Positions 1 through 8,549 of a stretch of 64,000 nucleotides of DNA are shown here, piece after piece (position 1 is the stretch's first letter; each line of letters starts with the position of its first letter). A program made the translations under genes and the position numbers. The stretch is from Marinovum sp048263515. Its GTDB lineage: Bacteria; Pseudomonadota; Alphaproteobacteria; Rhodobacterales; Rhodobacteraceae. Location: positions 36,497 through 100,496 of the forward strand of contig NZ_JBLXEC010000017.1 of the NCBI RefSeq assembly GCF_048263515.1. The letters are read 5' to 3'. The notes beneath the pieces were generated by a model. That model was given only the letters and a program-made list of their open reading frames with translations, was not told the DNA's origin and ran no database searches.

Positions 1-1240
1 CATGCTCACCTGCATCCGCAAGGCCTTCGACCTGTTGCAGCAGCACAAGGGGCAGGAGTGGCAGTTGGCCACCCTGCCGCCGGAGGACTCGGCGGTCTAT
101 GACATGCTCTGCCGCGCCGATACCATCGGCGTCTTCCAGGTGGAATCACGCGCCCAGATGAACTTTCTGCCGCGGATGAAGCCGCGCTGTTTCTACGACC
201 TGGTGATCGAGGTCGCCATCATCCGCCCCGGTCCGATCCAGGGTGACATGGTGCATCCCTACATCCGCCGCCGCAATGGCGAGGAAAAGGTGCAGTTTCC
301 CTCCGATGCGCTGGGCGAGGTGCTGGGCAAGACGCTGGGCGTGCCGCTGTTTCAGGAACAGGCGATGCAGATCGCCATCGTCGGCGCGGGGTTTTCCCCG
401 GAAGAGGCCGACCGGCTGCGCCGGGCGCTTGCCACCTTCAAGAAGAACGGCAATGTCAGCGAGTTCCGCAGCCGTTTCATGCGCGGGATGAAGAAGAACG
501 GCTATGACGAGGAGTTCTCGGAACGCTGCTTCTCGCAGATCGAGGGCTTCGGCTCCTACGGCTTCCCAGAAAGCCATGCGGCAAGCTTCGCGCTGCTGGT
601 CTATGCCTCGGCCTGGATCAAGTGCCACCACCCCGGGATCTTTGCCTGCGCGCTGCTGAATTCCCAGCCGATGGGCTTCTACGCCCCGGCGCAGATCGTC
701 CGCGACGCCCGCGAGCATGGCGTGGTGGTGCGCCCGGTCTGCATCCAGTCCAGCTACTGGGACAACGTGATGGAGCCCGACGGCCGCGGCGGGCTGGCGC
801 TGCGGCTGGGGTTTCGCCAGATCAAGGGTCTGGCCGAGGAGGATGCCGGCTGGATCACCGCCGCGCGCGGCAACGGCTATCGCTCGGTCCGCGATGTCTG
901 GCGGCGGGCCGGGCTGACCGCGCCGGTGCTGGCGCGTCTGGCCGAGGCGGATTGCTTTGCCGAGCTGATGCGCCGCCGCGAGGCGCTCTGGGAAGCCAAG
1001 GCGCTGACCGCCGCCAGGCCGCTGCCATTGTTCGAGGGCGATCTCGACGGCGAGGCGATCGACGAGCCCGCGGCCAGCCTGCCGGCGATGACCCTTGGCG
1101 AGGAGGTCGTCGAGGATTACGTCGCCCTGCGCCTGACCCTGCGCGCCCATCCGATGGCCCTGCTGCGCGACCGGCTGACCCCCCGCGATCCCGTCGCCGG
1201 CCTGCGCGTCACATCGGTGCCAGTGCCGTCCCGGACCTGA
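1..1240 (+). CDS. dnaE2: Error-prone DNA polymerase DnaE2 (ImuC), 5'-partial and C-terminally truncated
   Basis: This is the C-terminal part of a C-family DNA polymerase III alpha-like subunit used in SOS translesion synthesis, normally together with ImuA and ImuB. The reading frame is open from the window edge, so the true start lies upstream. DnaE2-type blocks are visible: RPGPIQGDMVHPYIRRR, then PLFQEQAMQIAI, then GSYGFPESHAASFALLVYASAWIKC, then a helix-hairpin-helix region, and finally LRAHPMALLRDRL. In full-length DnaE2 the LRAHPMALLR segment is followed by an OB-fold of roughly 80-100 residues. Here the frame ends about 20 codons later, and the TGA at 1238-1240 lies in the loop of a dispersed palindromic repeat. 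No OB-fold remnant is visible in any frame up to the next gene. The polymerase identity is secure, but whether the shortened protein works is unknown. Confidence 0.9.
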   Translation, partial: MLTCIRKAFDLLQQHKGQEWQLATLPPEDSAVYDMLCRADTIGVFQVESRAQMNFLPRMKPRCFYDLVIEVAIIRPGPIQGDMVHPYIRRRNGEEKVQFPSDALGEVLGKTLGVPLFQEQAMQIAIVGAGFSPEEADRLRRALATFKKNGNVSEFRSRFMRGMKKNGYDEEFSERCFSQIEGFGSYGFPESHAASFALLVYASAWIKCHHPGIFACALLNSQPMGFYAPAQIVRDAREHGVVVRPVCIQSSYWDNVMEPDGRGGLALRLGFRQIKGLAEEDAGWITAARGNGYRSVRDVWRRAGLTAPVLARLAEADCFAELMRRREALWEAKALTAARPLPLFEGDLDGEAIDEPAASLPAMTLGEEVVEDYVALRLTLRAHPMALLRDRLTPRDPVAGLRVTSVPVPSRT

Positions 1241-1248
1241 TCCGGGAC
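1228..1248. repeat. Short palindromic repeat, copy 1 (GTCCCGGA-N5-TCCGGGAC)
   Basis: A perfect 8-bp inverted repeat with a 5-nt loop. The loop contains the dnaE2 stop codon (1238-1240). Closely related copies occur at 7390-7411, 10034-10054, 36018-36038, 36064-36084, 41261-41281 and 41316-41336, all at gene 3' ends or between genes. It resembles a REP-type element. Confidence 0.85.
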
Positions 1249-1271
1249 CTCGCCCTCAACCATTCGCACAA

Positions 1272-1438
1272 GCCGCGCCATCGCCGACCCGTGGGGTGGC
1301 GATCTGACACTCGTTCGGCAGTGCTTTATTTCGGCCAAATCCGAAGAAACTCGGAGCGAAGCGCAGGTATCAGCCAAATCGCCGCCCCGGGGGGCGGGTC
1401 GGCGATGGCGCGGCGGCCTGCGGCCTTGATTCCGCGCC
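1272..1438 (+). repeat. Long intergenic repeat (~165 bp), copy 1
   Basis: The gap 1241-1644 between dnaE2 and the DUF2189 gene is mostly this element. It begins with CGCCATCGCCGACCC, has a central GGCCAAATCCG motif preceded by TTTAT, and ends with CGGCCTTGATTCCGCGCC. The two arms are near-inverted: CCATCGCCGACCC near the left end and GGGTCGGCGATGG near the right. Copies in the opposite orientation lie at 12814-12983, 16489-16652 and 36141-36306, and one in the same orientation at 40659-40824. I see no coding potential. It may be a MITE-like or REP-derived element. Confidence 0.8.
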
Positions 1439-1644
1439 TTCAGCTCCCCTACCCCCACACCCCGCACCACCGCCGTTCCGGACCTCCTCACCCCGCCCGC
1501 ACCCGCAAGCAAACCTTCGTGACACCGCCTGCAACACCAGACAAACCCCTGAAAACCTGCTACACTTCCCCATGCTCCCAAGGTTTCGGACACCGAAACC
1601 ACTTGTCCGAACCTCCTGTTTTCAACCGGCGGAAGGACAAGATC

Positions 1645-2541
1645 ATGACCCAAACAATCGGCAATCCCCTCTCATGGTCGGCGCAGGCCCTGGGCAAGGG
1701 CCTCACGTCGACCGGCGACATCGTCGAGGAACTGCACCCGCACGAAGCCAGCCCGATCGTCATCCGCGACATCGAGATCGCCGACCTGCGCCATGCGCTC
1801 TCCAAGGGCTACGAGGATTTCCTCGCCATGCGGACCGACGTCATGTGGATGGTGCTGATCTATCCGGTCATGGGCTTTGTCATGGTCTGGTTCGCCTCGA
1901 CCCAGAGCCTGCTGCCGCTGCTGTTTCCGCTGGTCTCGGGCTTTGCCCTGTTGGGCCCGGTCGTCGGTGTCGGCCTCTACGAAATGAGCCGCCGCCGCGA
2001 GGCCGGGCTCGAGACCCACTGGAGCGATGGCTTCAACATCGCCTTCTCGCCGGCGGCCGCCCCCATGGTGGTGCTCGGCGGCTATCTCATGGTGCTCTTC
2101 GTCGGATGGATGATGACCGCGCTGGTGCTCTACAACGTGACGCTGGGGCCGGCGGCACCGGTCTCGGCCAGCGCTTTCCTCGATGACATCTTCACCACCC
2201 CGGCGGGGCTGCAGATGCTGGGCTTCGGCGTGGCGCTGGGCTTTGTCTTTGCCGCGCTGGTGCTGACCACGGCGCTGATTTCCTTCCCGATGCTGGTCGA
2301 TCGCCGGGTCGGCCTGCCGCTGGCGGTGGCCACCTCGGTCGAGGTCGCCTGGCGCAACCCGATGACCGTCGCGGTCTGGGGGATCATCGTGGCGGCCCTG
2401 CTGGCGCTGGGCTTTGCCACCTTCTTTGTCGGGCTGATCTTCGTGCTGCCGATCCTCGGCCATGCCACCTGGCATCTCTATCGCCGGGCGGTGGCCCCGG
2501 CCGGTCCGGCGATGCCCGAGGCCGAGATCCTCGAGCCCTGA
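1645..2541 (+). CDS. DUF2189 family integral membrane protein
   Basis: A 298-residue inner-membrane protein of unknown function. The N-terminal ~45 residues are soluble and end in an IRDIEIADLRHALSKGYEDF segment, which matches the start of DUF2189 proteins. About five or six hydrophobic helices follow, with the usual GPVVGVGLYEMSRRRE segment after the second. I chose the ATG at 1645 because GGAAGGAC lies just upstream and because the longer open frame to the left reads through the intergenic repeat. The gene ends exactly where the convergent CoA-transferase gene ends, with no gap. The family assignment is reasonable, but no function can be given. Confidence 0.8.
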   Translation: MTQTIGNPLSWSAQALGKGLTSTGDIVEELHPHEASPIVIRDIEIADLRHALSKGYEDFLAMRTDVMWMVLIYPVMGFVMVWFASTQSLLPLLFPLVSGFALLGPVVGVGLYEMSRRREAGLETHWSDGFNIAFSPAAAPMVVLGGYLMVLFVGWMMTALVLYNVTLGPAAPVSASAFLDDIFTTPAGLQMLGFGVALGFVFAALVLTTALISFPMLVDRRVGLPLAVATSVEVAWRNPMTVAVWGIIVAALLALGFATFFVGLIFVLPILGHATWHLYRRAVAPAGPAMPEAEILEP

Positions 2542-3648
2542 TCAGCCTTCGCCCAGCTTCGGCGCGCCCTTGCCCAACGCAAGCTCCGCGCCGGAGAAGC
2601 GGAAGGGCGAGCGTACGCCCGGCACGCCATCGGCCTCGATTTGCAGGCCGCGCGCCTGCACCTGCGGATCGGCCATGACCTCTGCCAGGTCATTGATCGG
2701 CCCCGCCGGCACGCCCTGCGCCTCGCAGGCCGTCAGAAGTTCGCTCTTGGACCATTGCGCCGTCGCCGCGCCCAGCAGTTCGGTCAGCACCTCGCGATGG
2801 TCGAGTCGGTCGGCATTGGTGGCGAACCGCGGATCGCTCCCCAAATGTGCCAAGTTGAGCAACTTGCAGAACCTCCGGAACTGCGCGTCATTGCCCACCG
2901 CGATGATCAGGTAGCCGTCAGAGCAGTCGAACACCTGGTAGGGCGCGAGGTTGGCATGGGCATTGCCCATCAGCCCCGGCGCCCGGCCGGTGCTGAGATA
3001 ATTCATCGCCTGATTGGCGGTCACCGCCACCGCGCAATCAAGCAGGCTCATGTCGATCCACTGCCCCTCGCCGGTCACGCCGCGCTGGTGCAGCGCCGCG
3101 AGGATCGCGGTGGAGGCATAGACGCCGGTAAAGATGTCGGTGATTGCCACGCCGGTCTTCTGCGGCTGGCCGCCCTTTTCGCCGGTGACCGACATCAGCC
3201 CGGACATGCCCTGGATGATGTAGTCATAACCTGCGCGATGGGCATACGGCCCGTCCTGGCCGAAACCGGTGATCGAGCAATAGATCAGGCCGGGATTCAC
3301 CGCTTTCAGACTGTCGTAATCCAGCCCGTATTTCTTCAGACCGCCGACCTTGAAGTTCTCGATCAGGATATCGGCGTCAGACACCAGCTCGCGCACCCGG
3401 GCCTGGCCCTCTTCGGTGCGGAAATCGACGATCTCGCTGGTCTTGCCGCGGTTGCAGGCGTGGAAATAGGCCGCCGAACGGTCGCCCTCGCGCTCGATGA
3501 AGGGCGGCCCCCAGCGGCGGGTGTCATCGCCTTCGGGGCTTTCCAGCTTGATCACCTCGGCGCCGAGATCGGCAAGGGTCTGACCGGCCCAGGGGCCGGC
3601 CAGGATACGCGCAAGCTCGATGACCTTGAGCCCGGCGAGTGGGCTCAT
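2542..3648 (-). CDS. CaiB/BaiF family (class III) CoA-transferase
   Basis: This 368-residue protein is a member of the class III CoA-transferases, which move CoA between acyl groups in reactions such as formyl-CoA, carnitine or alpha-methylacyl-CoA conversions. The N-terminus PLAGLKVIELARILAGP, the GADVIKLE-like strand and the RxxSAYFHACNRGK region are typical. The family's catalytic aspartate is expected in GQWIDMSLLD (about residues 198-207). Its ATG overlaps the stop of the upstream DsbA-like gene by 4 nt, so dciA, the DsbA gene and this gene are probably co-transcribed. The substrate cannot be told from sequence. Confidence 0.9.
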   Translation of the reverse strand: MSPLAGLKVIELARILAGPWAGQTLADLGAEVIKLESPEGDDTRRWGPPFIEREGDRSAAYFHACNRGKTSEIVDFRTEEGQARVRELVSDADILIENFKVGGLKKYGLDYDSLKAVNPGLIYCSITGFGQDGPYAHRAGYDYIIQGMSGLMSVTGEKGGQPQKTGVAITDIFTGVYASTAILAALHQRGVTGEGQWIDMSLLDCAVAVTANQAMNYLSTGRAPGLMGNAHANLAPYQVFDCSDGYLIIAVGNDAQFRRFCKLLNLAHLGSDPRFATNADRLDHREVLTELLGAATAQWSKSELLTACEAQGVPAGPINDLAEVMADPQVQARGLQIEADGVPGVRSPFRFSGAELALGKGAPKLGEG

Positions 3649-4319
3649 GCGTCGTCCAGCTTCTTGTCGAGGATCGCCTTGAACTCGGAATACGGCATGT
3701 TGGTATAAAGCTCGCCGTCGATCACGAAGGAGGGCGTGGAGCGGATGTCATCCGCCTTGGCGTTCTCTTCGAACCAGGCCACTAGGGTGCGGGCCTTGTC
3801 GCCGTCCTGCAGGCAGCTTTCCAGCGTCTCTTCGGTCAGGCCGGCCAGACGGCCGATCTTGCGCAGTTCGCCCACGATGGTGGCCGGATCGCCCGAAGCC
3901 ACCCAGTCCTTCTGACCCTTGTAGATCAGGTCGGTGATGCCGAAGAACCGCTCTTCGCCGCCGCAGCGCGCGATCATCGAGGCCCAGAGACCGTAGCGGT
4001 CGAAATAGACCTCGCGGTAGACGAACTTGATCTTGCCGGTGTCGATGTAATCGGCCTTCAGGTCCTTGTAGGTGCCGGCATGGAAGTTGGCGCAATGCGG
4101 GCAGGTGTAGCTGGCGTATTCGATCACCGTCACCGGCGCATCCTCGGCGCCTTGCACCATCTCGACGATGGAGGAGGTGTCGACCTCTTCAGAGGCTTCC
4201 TGAGCATCGAGCGCCCCGGCGGGGATCTGCGTGCTGCCGGCGCCCTGGTTGAGCAGCCACCAGCCGCCACCGGCCAGCAGCACCAGCGCCAGCAGCGCGG
4301 CAGGGATCATACGCTTCAT
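3645..4319 (-). CDS. DsbA/DsbG-like thiol oxidoreductase, exported
   Basis: A 224-residue thioredoxin-fold protein with an N-terminal signal or anchor helix (MKRMIPAALLALVLLAGGGWWLL). Its active site is CPHC in YASYTCPHCANFH, followed by a helical insertion and a cis-Pro loop (STPSFVIDG). This is the DsbA-like type found in alphaproteobacteria and probably makes or shuffles disulfides in the periplasm. The ATG at 4319 is preferred over an upstream in-frame ATG because GAGAGGAAAC precedes it at good spacing. It lies 23 nt after the DUF721 gene and overlaps the CoA-transferase gene by 4 nt. Confidence 0.9.
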   Translation of the reverse strand: MKRMIPAALLALVLLAGGGWWLLNQGAGSTQIPAGALDAQEASEEVDTSSIVEMVQGAEDAPVTVIEYASYTCPHCANFHAGTYKDLKADYIDTGKIKFVYREVYFDRYGLWASMIARCGGEERFFGITDLIYKGQKDWVASGDPATIVGELRKIGRLAGLTEETLESCLQDGDKARTLVAWFEENAKADDIRSTPSFVIDGELYTNMPYSEFKAILDKKLDDA

Positions 4320-4342
4320 ATCTTGTTTCCTCTCGGGGTCAG

Positions 4343-4852
4343 TCATGTCTTCGCCTTGGATAGAACGTTCCGGGCGAGGGCTTCAAGCGCCCCCTTGAGG
4401 CCTTCATCGGTCACATTTTCGGCATAAGCCCGCGCTTCGGCAAGGATTTCCGGGTCCGGCGGCGGCGGCGCCTTGGGCTTCTGGTTGTAGGTGAACTGCG
4501 CCTGCCCCTCGGCAAAGCCGGTGGGCGCGGTCTGGGTGATCTTGACCCGGGCGATGGCATTGTAGCCATAGACCGCGTTGACCCGCTCGCGCAGCTTGTC
4601 CTTCTGCATCTCGAGCATCGGAGCATTGGCACCGGTGGTCAGCAGGGTCAGCGTCGCGCCCAGGCCGCCCCGGCCGAAGGAGACATTCACCGGTCTGGCG
4701 ATCTTGGCGATGTCTTCGCCGGCGACCTCGGGCCAATGGGTCAGCAGCCGGGTCTCGGCAAAGCCCCGGCTTTCGCTGGCCCGCTGGATGCGCTGGCTCA
4801 GAAGTTTCGAAGTGCGGGCAAAGCCCCGTGTGGTCGGTCTCCGCTGCGGCAC
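4343..4852 (-). CDS. dciA: DUF721 / DciA family protein
   Basis: A 169-residue protein with the DUF721 layout. A basic N-terminus is followed by the core TRLLTHWPEVAGEDIAKIARPVNVSF and a KH-like strand-helix region with TLLTTGANAPMLEMQKDKLRERVNAVYG. DciA family members load or assist the replicative helicase DnaB in bacteria that lack DnaC. The role here is inferred from the family. The C-terminal third (proline-rich, then helical) is variable. It is the first gene of a probable three-gene operon and is divergent from mutY across 82 bp, which must hold both promoters. Confidence 0.75.
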   Translation of the reverse strand: MPQRRPTTRGFARTSKLLSQRIQRASESRGFAETRLLTHWPEVAGEDIAKIARPVNVSFGRGGLGATLTLLTTGANAPMLEMQKDKLRERVNAVYGYNAIARVKITQTAPTGFAEGQAQFTYNQKPKAPPPPDPEILAEARAYAENVTDEGLKGALEALARNVLSKAKT

Positions 4853-4934
4853 GATTGACTCCCTCTCTCTGGCGCTATTCTAGTGGCCCGCGCGCCCTGC
4901 GCCAGCAAAACCCGACAACATCCGGCATACACTC

Positions 4935-5981
4935 TTGCGTGACCCTGACCTCCTCAGCTCGGACCTTCTGACCTGGTACGACCGCCATGCCCGCGCCATG
5001 CCCTGGCGCGTCGGGCCAAAGGCGCGTCAGGCCGGTGTCTTGCCCGATCCCTACCGCATCTGGCTGTCAGAGGTGATGCTGCAGCAGACCACCGTGGCCG
5101 CCGTGCGCGACTATTTCACCCGCTTCCTCGCGCGCTGGCCGACCGTCGCCGATCTGGCCGCCGCCGAGGATGGCGACGTGATGGCCGAATGGGCGGGTCT
5201 GGGGTATTACGCCCGCGCCCGCAACCTGCTGAAATGCGCGCGTGCAGTGGTGGCCGATCATGGCGGGGTCTTTCCTGCCGACCACGCCGCCCTGCTGGCC
5301 CTGCCCGGCGTCGGGCCTTATACCGCCGCCGCCGTCGCCGCCATCGCCTTCGACCTGCCGGAGACCGTGGTCGACGGCAATGTCGAGCGGGTCATCGCCC
5401 GGCTGCGCGACGTGCATACGCCGCTGCCACAGGCCAAGCCCGAGCTGACCGAACTGGCCCGCGCGCTCACCCCCGAGGCCCGGCCCGGCGATTACGCCCA
5501 GGCGATCATGGACCTCGGCGCCACCATCTGCACGCCGCGCAATCCGGCCTGCGGGCTCTGCCCGTGGCGCGACGATTGCGCCGGCCGGCTGGCGGGCACC
5601 GCCACCGAGCTGCCGAAGAAGACCCCGAAGAAGCCCAAGCCCGTCCGCCACGGCATCGCCTATATCGCCCGCCGGGTCGACGGCGCCTATCTTCTCGAGC
5701 GCCGACCCGACAGCGGGCTTCTGGGCGGTATGCTGGGCTGGCCGGGATCTGACTGGAGCGAGGCACCCGGAGAAGACCCGCCGATCCGTGCCGAGTGGAA
5801 GGCGCTGAACACCGAGGCACGGCACACCTTCACGCATTTTCACCTGCGGCTGACGGTCAAGACCGCGCTGGTGCCGATGGACCGCGCGCCGAAGCGGGGG
5901 GATTTCCTGCCGGAAAAAGAGTTCAACGCCTCGGACCTGCCGACGGTGATGCGCAAGGCGTATGATCTGACGCAGGGGTGA
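4935..5981 (+). CDS. mutY: A/G-specific adenine DNA glycosylase MutY
   Basis: This 348-residue enzyme removes adenine mispaired with 8-oxoguanine or guanine. The catalytic glutamate lies in SEVMLQQTTV, the helix-hairpin-helix is LPGVGPYTAAAVAAIA, and the catalytic aspartate is in VVDGNV. The 4Fe-4S cluster loop has the correct C-x6-C-x2-C-x5-C spacing (CTPRNPACGLCPWRDDC). The C-terminal Nudix-like 8-oxoG recognition domain follows (LLERRPDSGLLGGMLGWPGSDW). The start is a TTG at 4935: the next upstream in-frame codon of note is a TAG at 4881, no ATG or GTG intervenes, and the first internal Met is too far in. Confidence 0.95.
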   Translation: MRDPDLLSSDLLTWYDRHARAMPWRVGPKARQAGVLPDPYRIWLSEVMLQQTTVAAVRDYFTRFLARWPTVADLAAAEDGDVMAEWAGLGYYARARNLLKCARAVVADHGGVFPADHAALLALPGVGPYTAAAVAAIAFDLPETVVDGNVERVIARLRDVHTPLPQAKPELTELARALTPEARPGDYAQAIMDLGATICTPRNPACGLCPWRDDCAGRLAGTATELPKKTPKKPKPVRHGIAYIARRVDGAYLLERRPDSGLLGGMLGWPGSDWSEAPGEDPPIRAEWKALNTEARHTFTHFHLRLTVKTALVPMDRAPKRGDFLPEKEFNASDLPTVMRKAYDLTQG

Positions 5982-6251
5982 GGTCTGCCGCGTGGTTCTG
6001 ACCGGCACCGCGCCCTGCCGCACCGCGCCACCGAAGCCCCGGACCTGATCGGATACCCAAGCGGCAGAGCGAATGAAAGGACACGCCTCCCAGGCTCTGC
6101 TAGAAAGTGACGCCGCGGGATGCTTCGCGTCAAACCCCCGCCACGATGCAGGGACACCTTGCGGCCCCGCGCGCCCGGGGCGATACTCCTCGCCGCAGAA
6201 CTGCCGCAATGCGCAGGCAGGATACGACAGAACAGGCAATATCCCGGGCCC

Positions 6252-7379
6252 ATGACCGCCAAATTCTCCGCCTTGCAAAATGCCCTGCCGTTCTGGGCCT
6301 CGTTCCTGCTGATCCCGCTGGCCTGGCTCTCGGCGCTCTGGGGCGGCTGGTGGGTGCTGCTGCTGCCGCTGTGCACCTGGTACCTTTTCTCGGCGCTCGA
6401 CGCGCTCACCGGGCTGAACCTCGACAACCCAGATCCCGCGACGCCGGAGGCGCAGCTCACCTGGTACAAGCGCCTTACCGCGCTCTGGGTGCCGGCGCAG
6501 TTCGTCACCCTCTTTGCGCTGATCTGGTACGCCCCGCGCGCTGACCATCTGGGCACTTGGGAGCTCATCGGCCTGTTCTTCGGCGTCGGCGTGCTGACCG
6601 GCACCATTGGCATCAACTACAGCCACGAGCTGATGCACCAGCGCAACCGGCTCGAGCGCTGGCTGGGCGATCTCCTGCTCGCCATGGTCCTCTACAGCCA
6701 CTTCCGCTCGGAGCATCTGCTGGTGCATCACCGCTACGTCGGCACCCCGCGCGACCCGGTGACCGCGCGTTACAACGAGAACTTCCACCGCTTCTTCCCG
6801 CGCGTGCTGCGCCAGTCGCTGGTCTCGTCGTTCAAGGCCGAGGCCGCGCTGCTCGCCCGCAAGGACAAGCCCTGGCATGACCGCACCAACCCCTTCTGGC
6901 GCTACTGGGCGCTGCAGGGCGCGATGCTGGCGCTGGCCGCGGCCCTGTCCGGCTGGGCCGGCCTCGGTCTCTTCCTCGTCCAGGGCCTCACAGCGATCTG
7001 GCAGCTGGAGCTGGTGAACTACGTCGAACACTACGGTCTGACCCGCAAACACCTCGGAGACGGCAAATACGAACACGTCCAGCCCCGCCACTCCTGGAAC
7101 GCGGCGCATCGCGCCTCGAACTGGCTGCTGATCAACCTGCAGCGCCACTCCGATCACCACTACAAGCCCGACCGCCGCTTTCCGCTGCTGCAGACCTATG
7201 ACAACGACGAGGCGCCGCAACTGCCCTTCGGCTATCCGGTAATGACGGTGGCAGCGCTGATCCCGCCGCTCTGGCGCCGGGTGATGAACCCCCGCGTGCG
7301 CGCCTGGCGGGCGCAGTTCTACCCCGAGATCGCCGACTGGACGCCCTACAACAAGGCGCAGCACCCCCTGCCGCGCTAG
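6252..7379 (+). CDS. alkB: Alkane 1-monooxygenase-like membrane di-iron hydroxylase (AlkB family)
   Basis: A 375-residue membrane protein with the full AlkB histidine signature: HELMHQ, EHLLVHH, NYVEHYGL and LQRHSDHH. These ligate the di-iron centre that hydroxylates the terminal carbon of alkanes. Four to six hydrophobic segments precede and separate the motifs. I chose the ATG at 6252 because the upstream open frame has no family similarity. No rubredoxin or rubredoxin reductase gene lies nearby, so electron donors must be encoded elsewhere. The substrate could be medium-chain alkanes or another hydrophobic compound. The 270-bp gap before it shows no clear feature. Confidence 0.9.
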   Translation: MTAKFSALQNALPFWASFLLIPLAWLSALWGGWWVLLLPLCTWYLFSALDALTGLNLDNPDPATPEAQLTWYKRLTALWVPAQFVTLFALIWYAPRADHLGTWELIGLFFGVGVLTGTIGINYSHELMHQRNRLERWLGDLLLAMVLYSHFRSEHLLVHHRYVGTPRDPVTARYNENFHRFFPRVLRQSLVSSFKAEAALLARKDKPWHDRTNPFWRYWALQGAMLALAAALSGWAGLGLFLVQGLTAIWQLELVNYVEHYGLTRKHLGDGKYEHVQPRHSWNAAHRASNWLLINLQRHSDHHYKPDRRFPLLQTYDNDEAPQLPFGYPVMTVAALIPPLWRRVMNPRVRAWRAQFYPEIADWTPYNKAQHPLPR

Positions 7380-7389
7380 GCGTCCCGCC

Positions 7390-7411
7390 GTCCCGGACCC
7401 CGCTCCGGGAC
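7390..7411. repeat. Short palindromic repeat, copy 2, between convergent alkB and queG
   Basis: GTCCCGGA and TCCGGGAC arms with a 6-nt loop fill the 39-bp space between two convergent stop codons (7379 and 7419). The position suggests a shared bidirectional transcription end point, although no T-run is present. Confidence 0.75.
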
Positions 7412-7418
7412 CTCGCCC

Positions 7419-8480
7419 TCAGCGCTTCAGCCGGTCCACCGCCCAGCGCGCCGCATCCGCCACCACTTCATCCTCGTCGTCGCAAAGCCCCTGCGCCACC
7501 GGCACAAGCCGCGCCTCGCCGGAATTGCCGATGGCATAAAGCACGTTGCGCACGAACCGCCCCCGCCCGATCCGCTTGATCGGCGAGCCCGAGAACAGCG
7601 CCCGGAACCCGGCATCGTCCAGCCCCGCCAGATGCGCCAGCTCCGGCGCCAGCAGGTCCTCGCGCGCGTGGTACTTCACCTCCGCCGCCCGCTCGGCAAA
7701 CTTGTTCCAGGGACAGACCGCCAGGCAATCGTCGCAGCCATAGATGCGATTGCCCAAAAGCGCCCGCAGCTCCTCTGCCACCGGCCCCTTGTGCTCGATC
7801 GTCAGGTAGGAAATGCAGCGCCGCGCATCGAGCTGATAGGGCGCCGGAAAGGCCGCCGTCGGACAGACATCGAGACACTTGCGGCAGGACCCGCAGTGAT
7901 CCACCTCGGCCGCATCCACCGGCAGCTCCAGCGTGGTGAAGATCGCCCCGAGGAAGAACCAGGACCCCAGCTCGCGGCTCACCAGGTTGGTGTGCTTGCC
8001 CTGCCAGCCCAGCCCCGCCGCCTGCCCCAAGGGCTTTTCCGGCACCGGCGCGGTATCGACAAAGACCTTCACCTGCGTTTCGGGCGCGCCACCGGCCGCG
8101 GCAATCAGCCAGCGCGCCAGCCGCTTCAGCCGTTTCTTCACAACGTCATGGTAATCGCGGTGCTGCGCATAGACCGAGATCGCCGCCCGGTCGCGCGCCT
8201 CCAGCACCGCCAGCGGATCATGCGCCGGGCCATAGTTCTCCGCCAGCATGATCACCGACCGCGCCTCCGGCCAGAGCGCCTTCGGATCCCCCCGCCAATG
8301 CGCCCGCTCCCCCAGCCAGCCCATCTGTCCGTGATACCCCGCCGCCAGAAAGGCCCCCAGCCGCTCCGCCACCTGCGGCACCGCCTCCGGCCGACAGATC
8401 CGCGCGGCGGAAAACCCCACCTCCCGCGCCTCGCGCAGCAGATCGCCTTTCAGCGCCTCCATTTCGGTCAGCGCATCCAT
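7419..8480 (-). CDS. queG: Epoxyqueuosine reductase QueG
   Basis: This cobalamin-dependent iron-sulfur enzyme (353 residues) reduces epoxyqueuosine to queuosine in tRNA, the last step of Q synthesis. Two 4Fe-4S motifs are visible: CGSCRKCLDVCP and CDDCLAVCPWNKF. The family block APVPEKPLGQAAGLGWQGKHTNLVSRELGSWFFLG lies before them, and a HEAT-like C-terminal segment follows. I placed the start at the ATG at 8480 (MDALTEMEALK), because the longer open frame reads through a dispersed intergenic repeat and shows no family similarity. Confidence 0.95.
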   Translation of the reverse strand: MDALTEMEALKGDLLREAREVGFSAARICRPEAVPQVAERLGAFLAAGYHGQMGWLGERAHWRGDPKALWPEARSVIMLAENYGPAHDPLAVLEARDRAAISVYAQHRDYHDVVKKRLKRLARWLIAAAGGAPETQVKVFVDTAPVPEKPLGQAAGLGWQGKHTNLVSRELGSWFFLGAIFTTLELPVDAAEVDHCGSCRKCLDVCPTAAFPAPYQLDARRCISYLTIEHKGPVAEELRALLGNRIYGCDDCLAVCPWNKFAERAAEVKYHAREDLLAPELAHLAGLDDAGFRALFSGSPIKRIGRGRFVRNVLYAIGNSGEARLVPVAQGLCDDEDEVVADAARWAVDRLKR

Positions 8481-8483
8481 GGC

Positions 8484-8536
8484 TTCTTCTGTTCGTAAAT
8501 ACCCTCGGGGGTTCCGGGGGCAGAGCCCCCGAAATC
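8484..8536 (+). repeat. GGGGGCAGAGCCCCC hairpin repeat, single copy
   Basis: A ~53-bp unit (TTCTTCTG, then AAATACCCTCGGGGG, then a GGGGGC-AGA-GCCCCC stem) that matches the first unit at 26331-26384 closely. It sits between queG and the GST-like gene, where it also forms part of a spurious upstream extension of queG. Confidence 0.8.
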
Positions 8537-8549
8537 GCAACGCCCGGTC

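Noticed and set aside
5067..7364. A 765-codon open frame on the minus strand across mutY and alkB
   Set aside because: It runs antisense through two clearly identified genes and has shadow-type composition.
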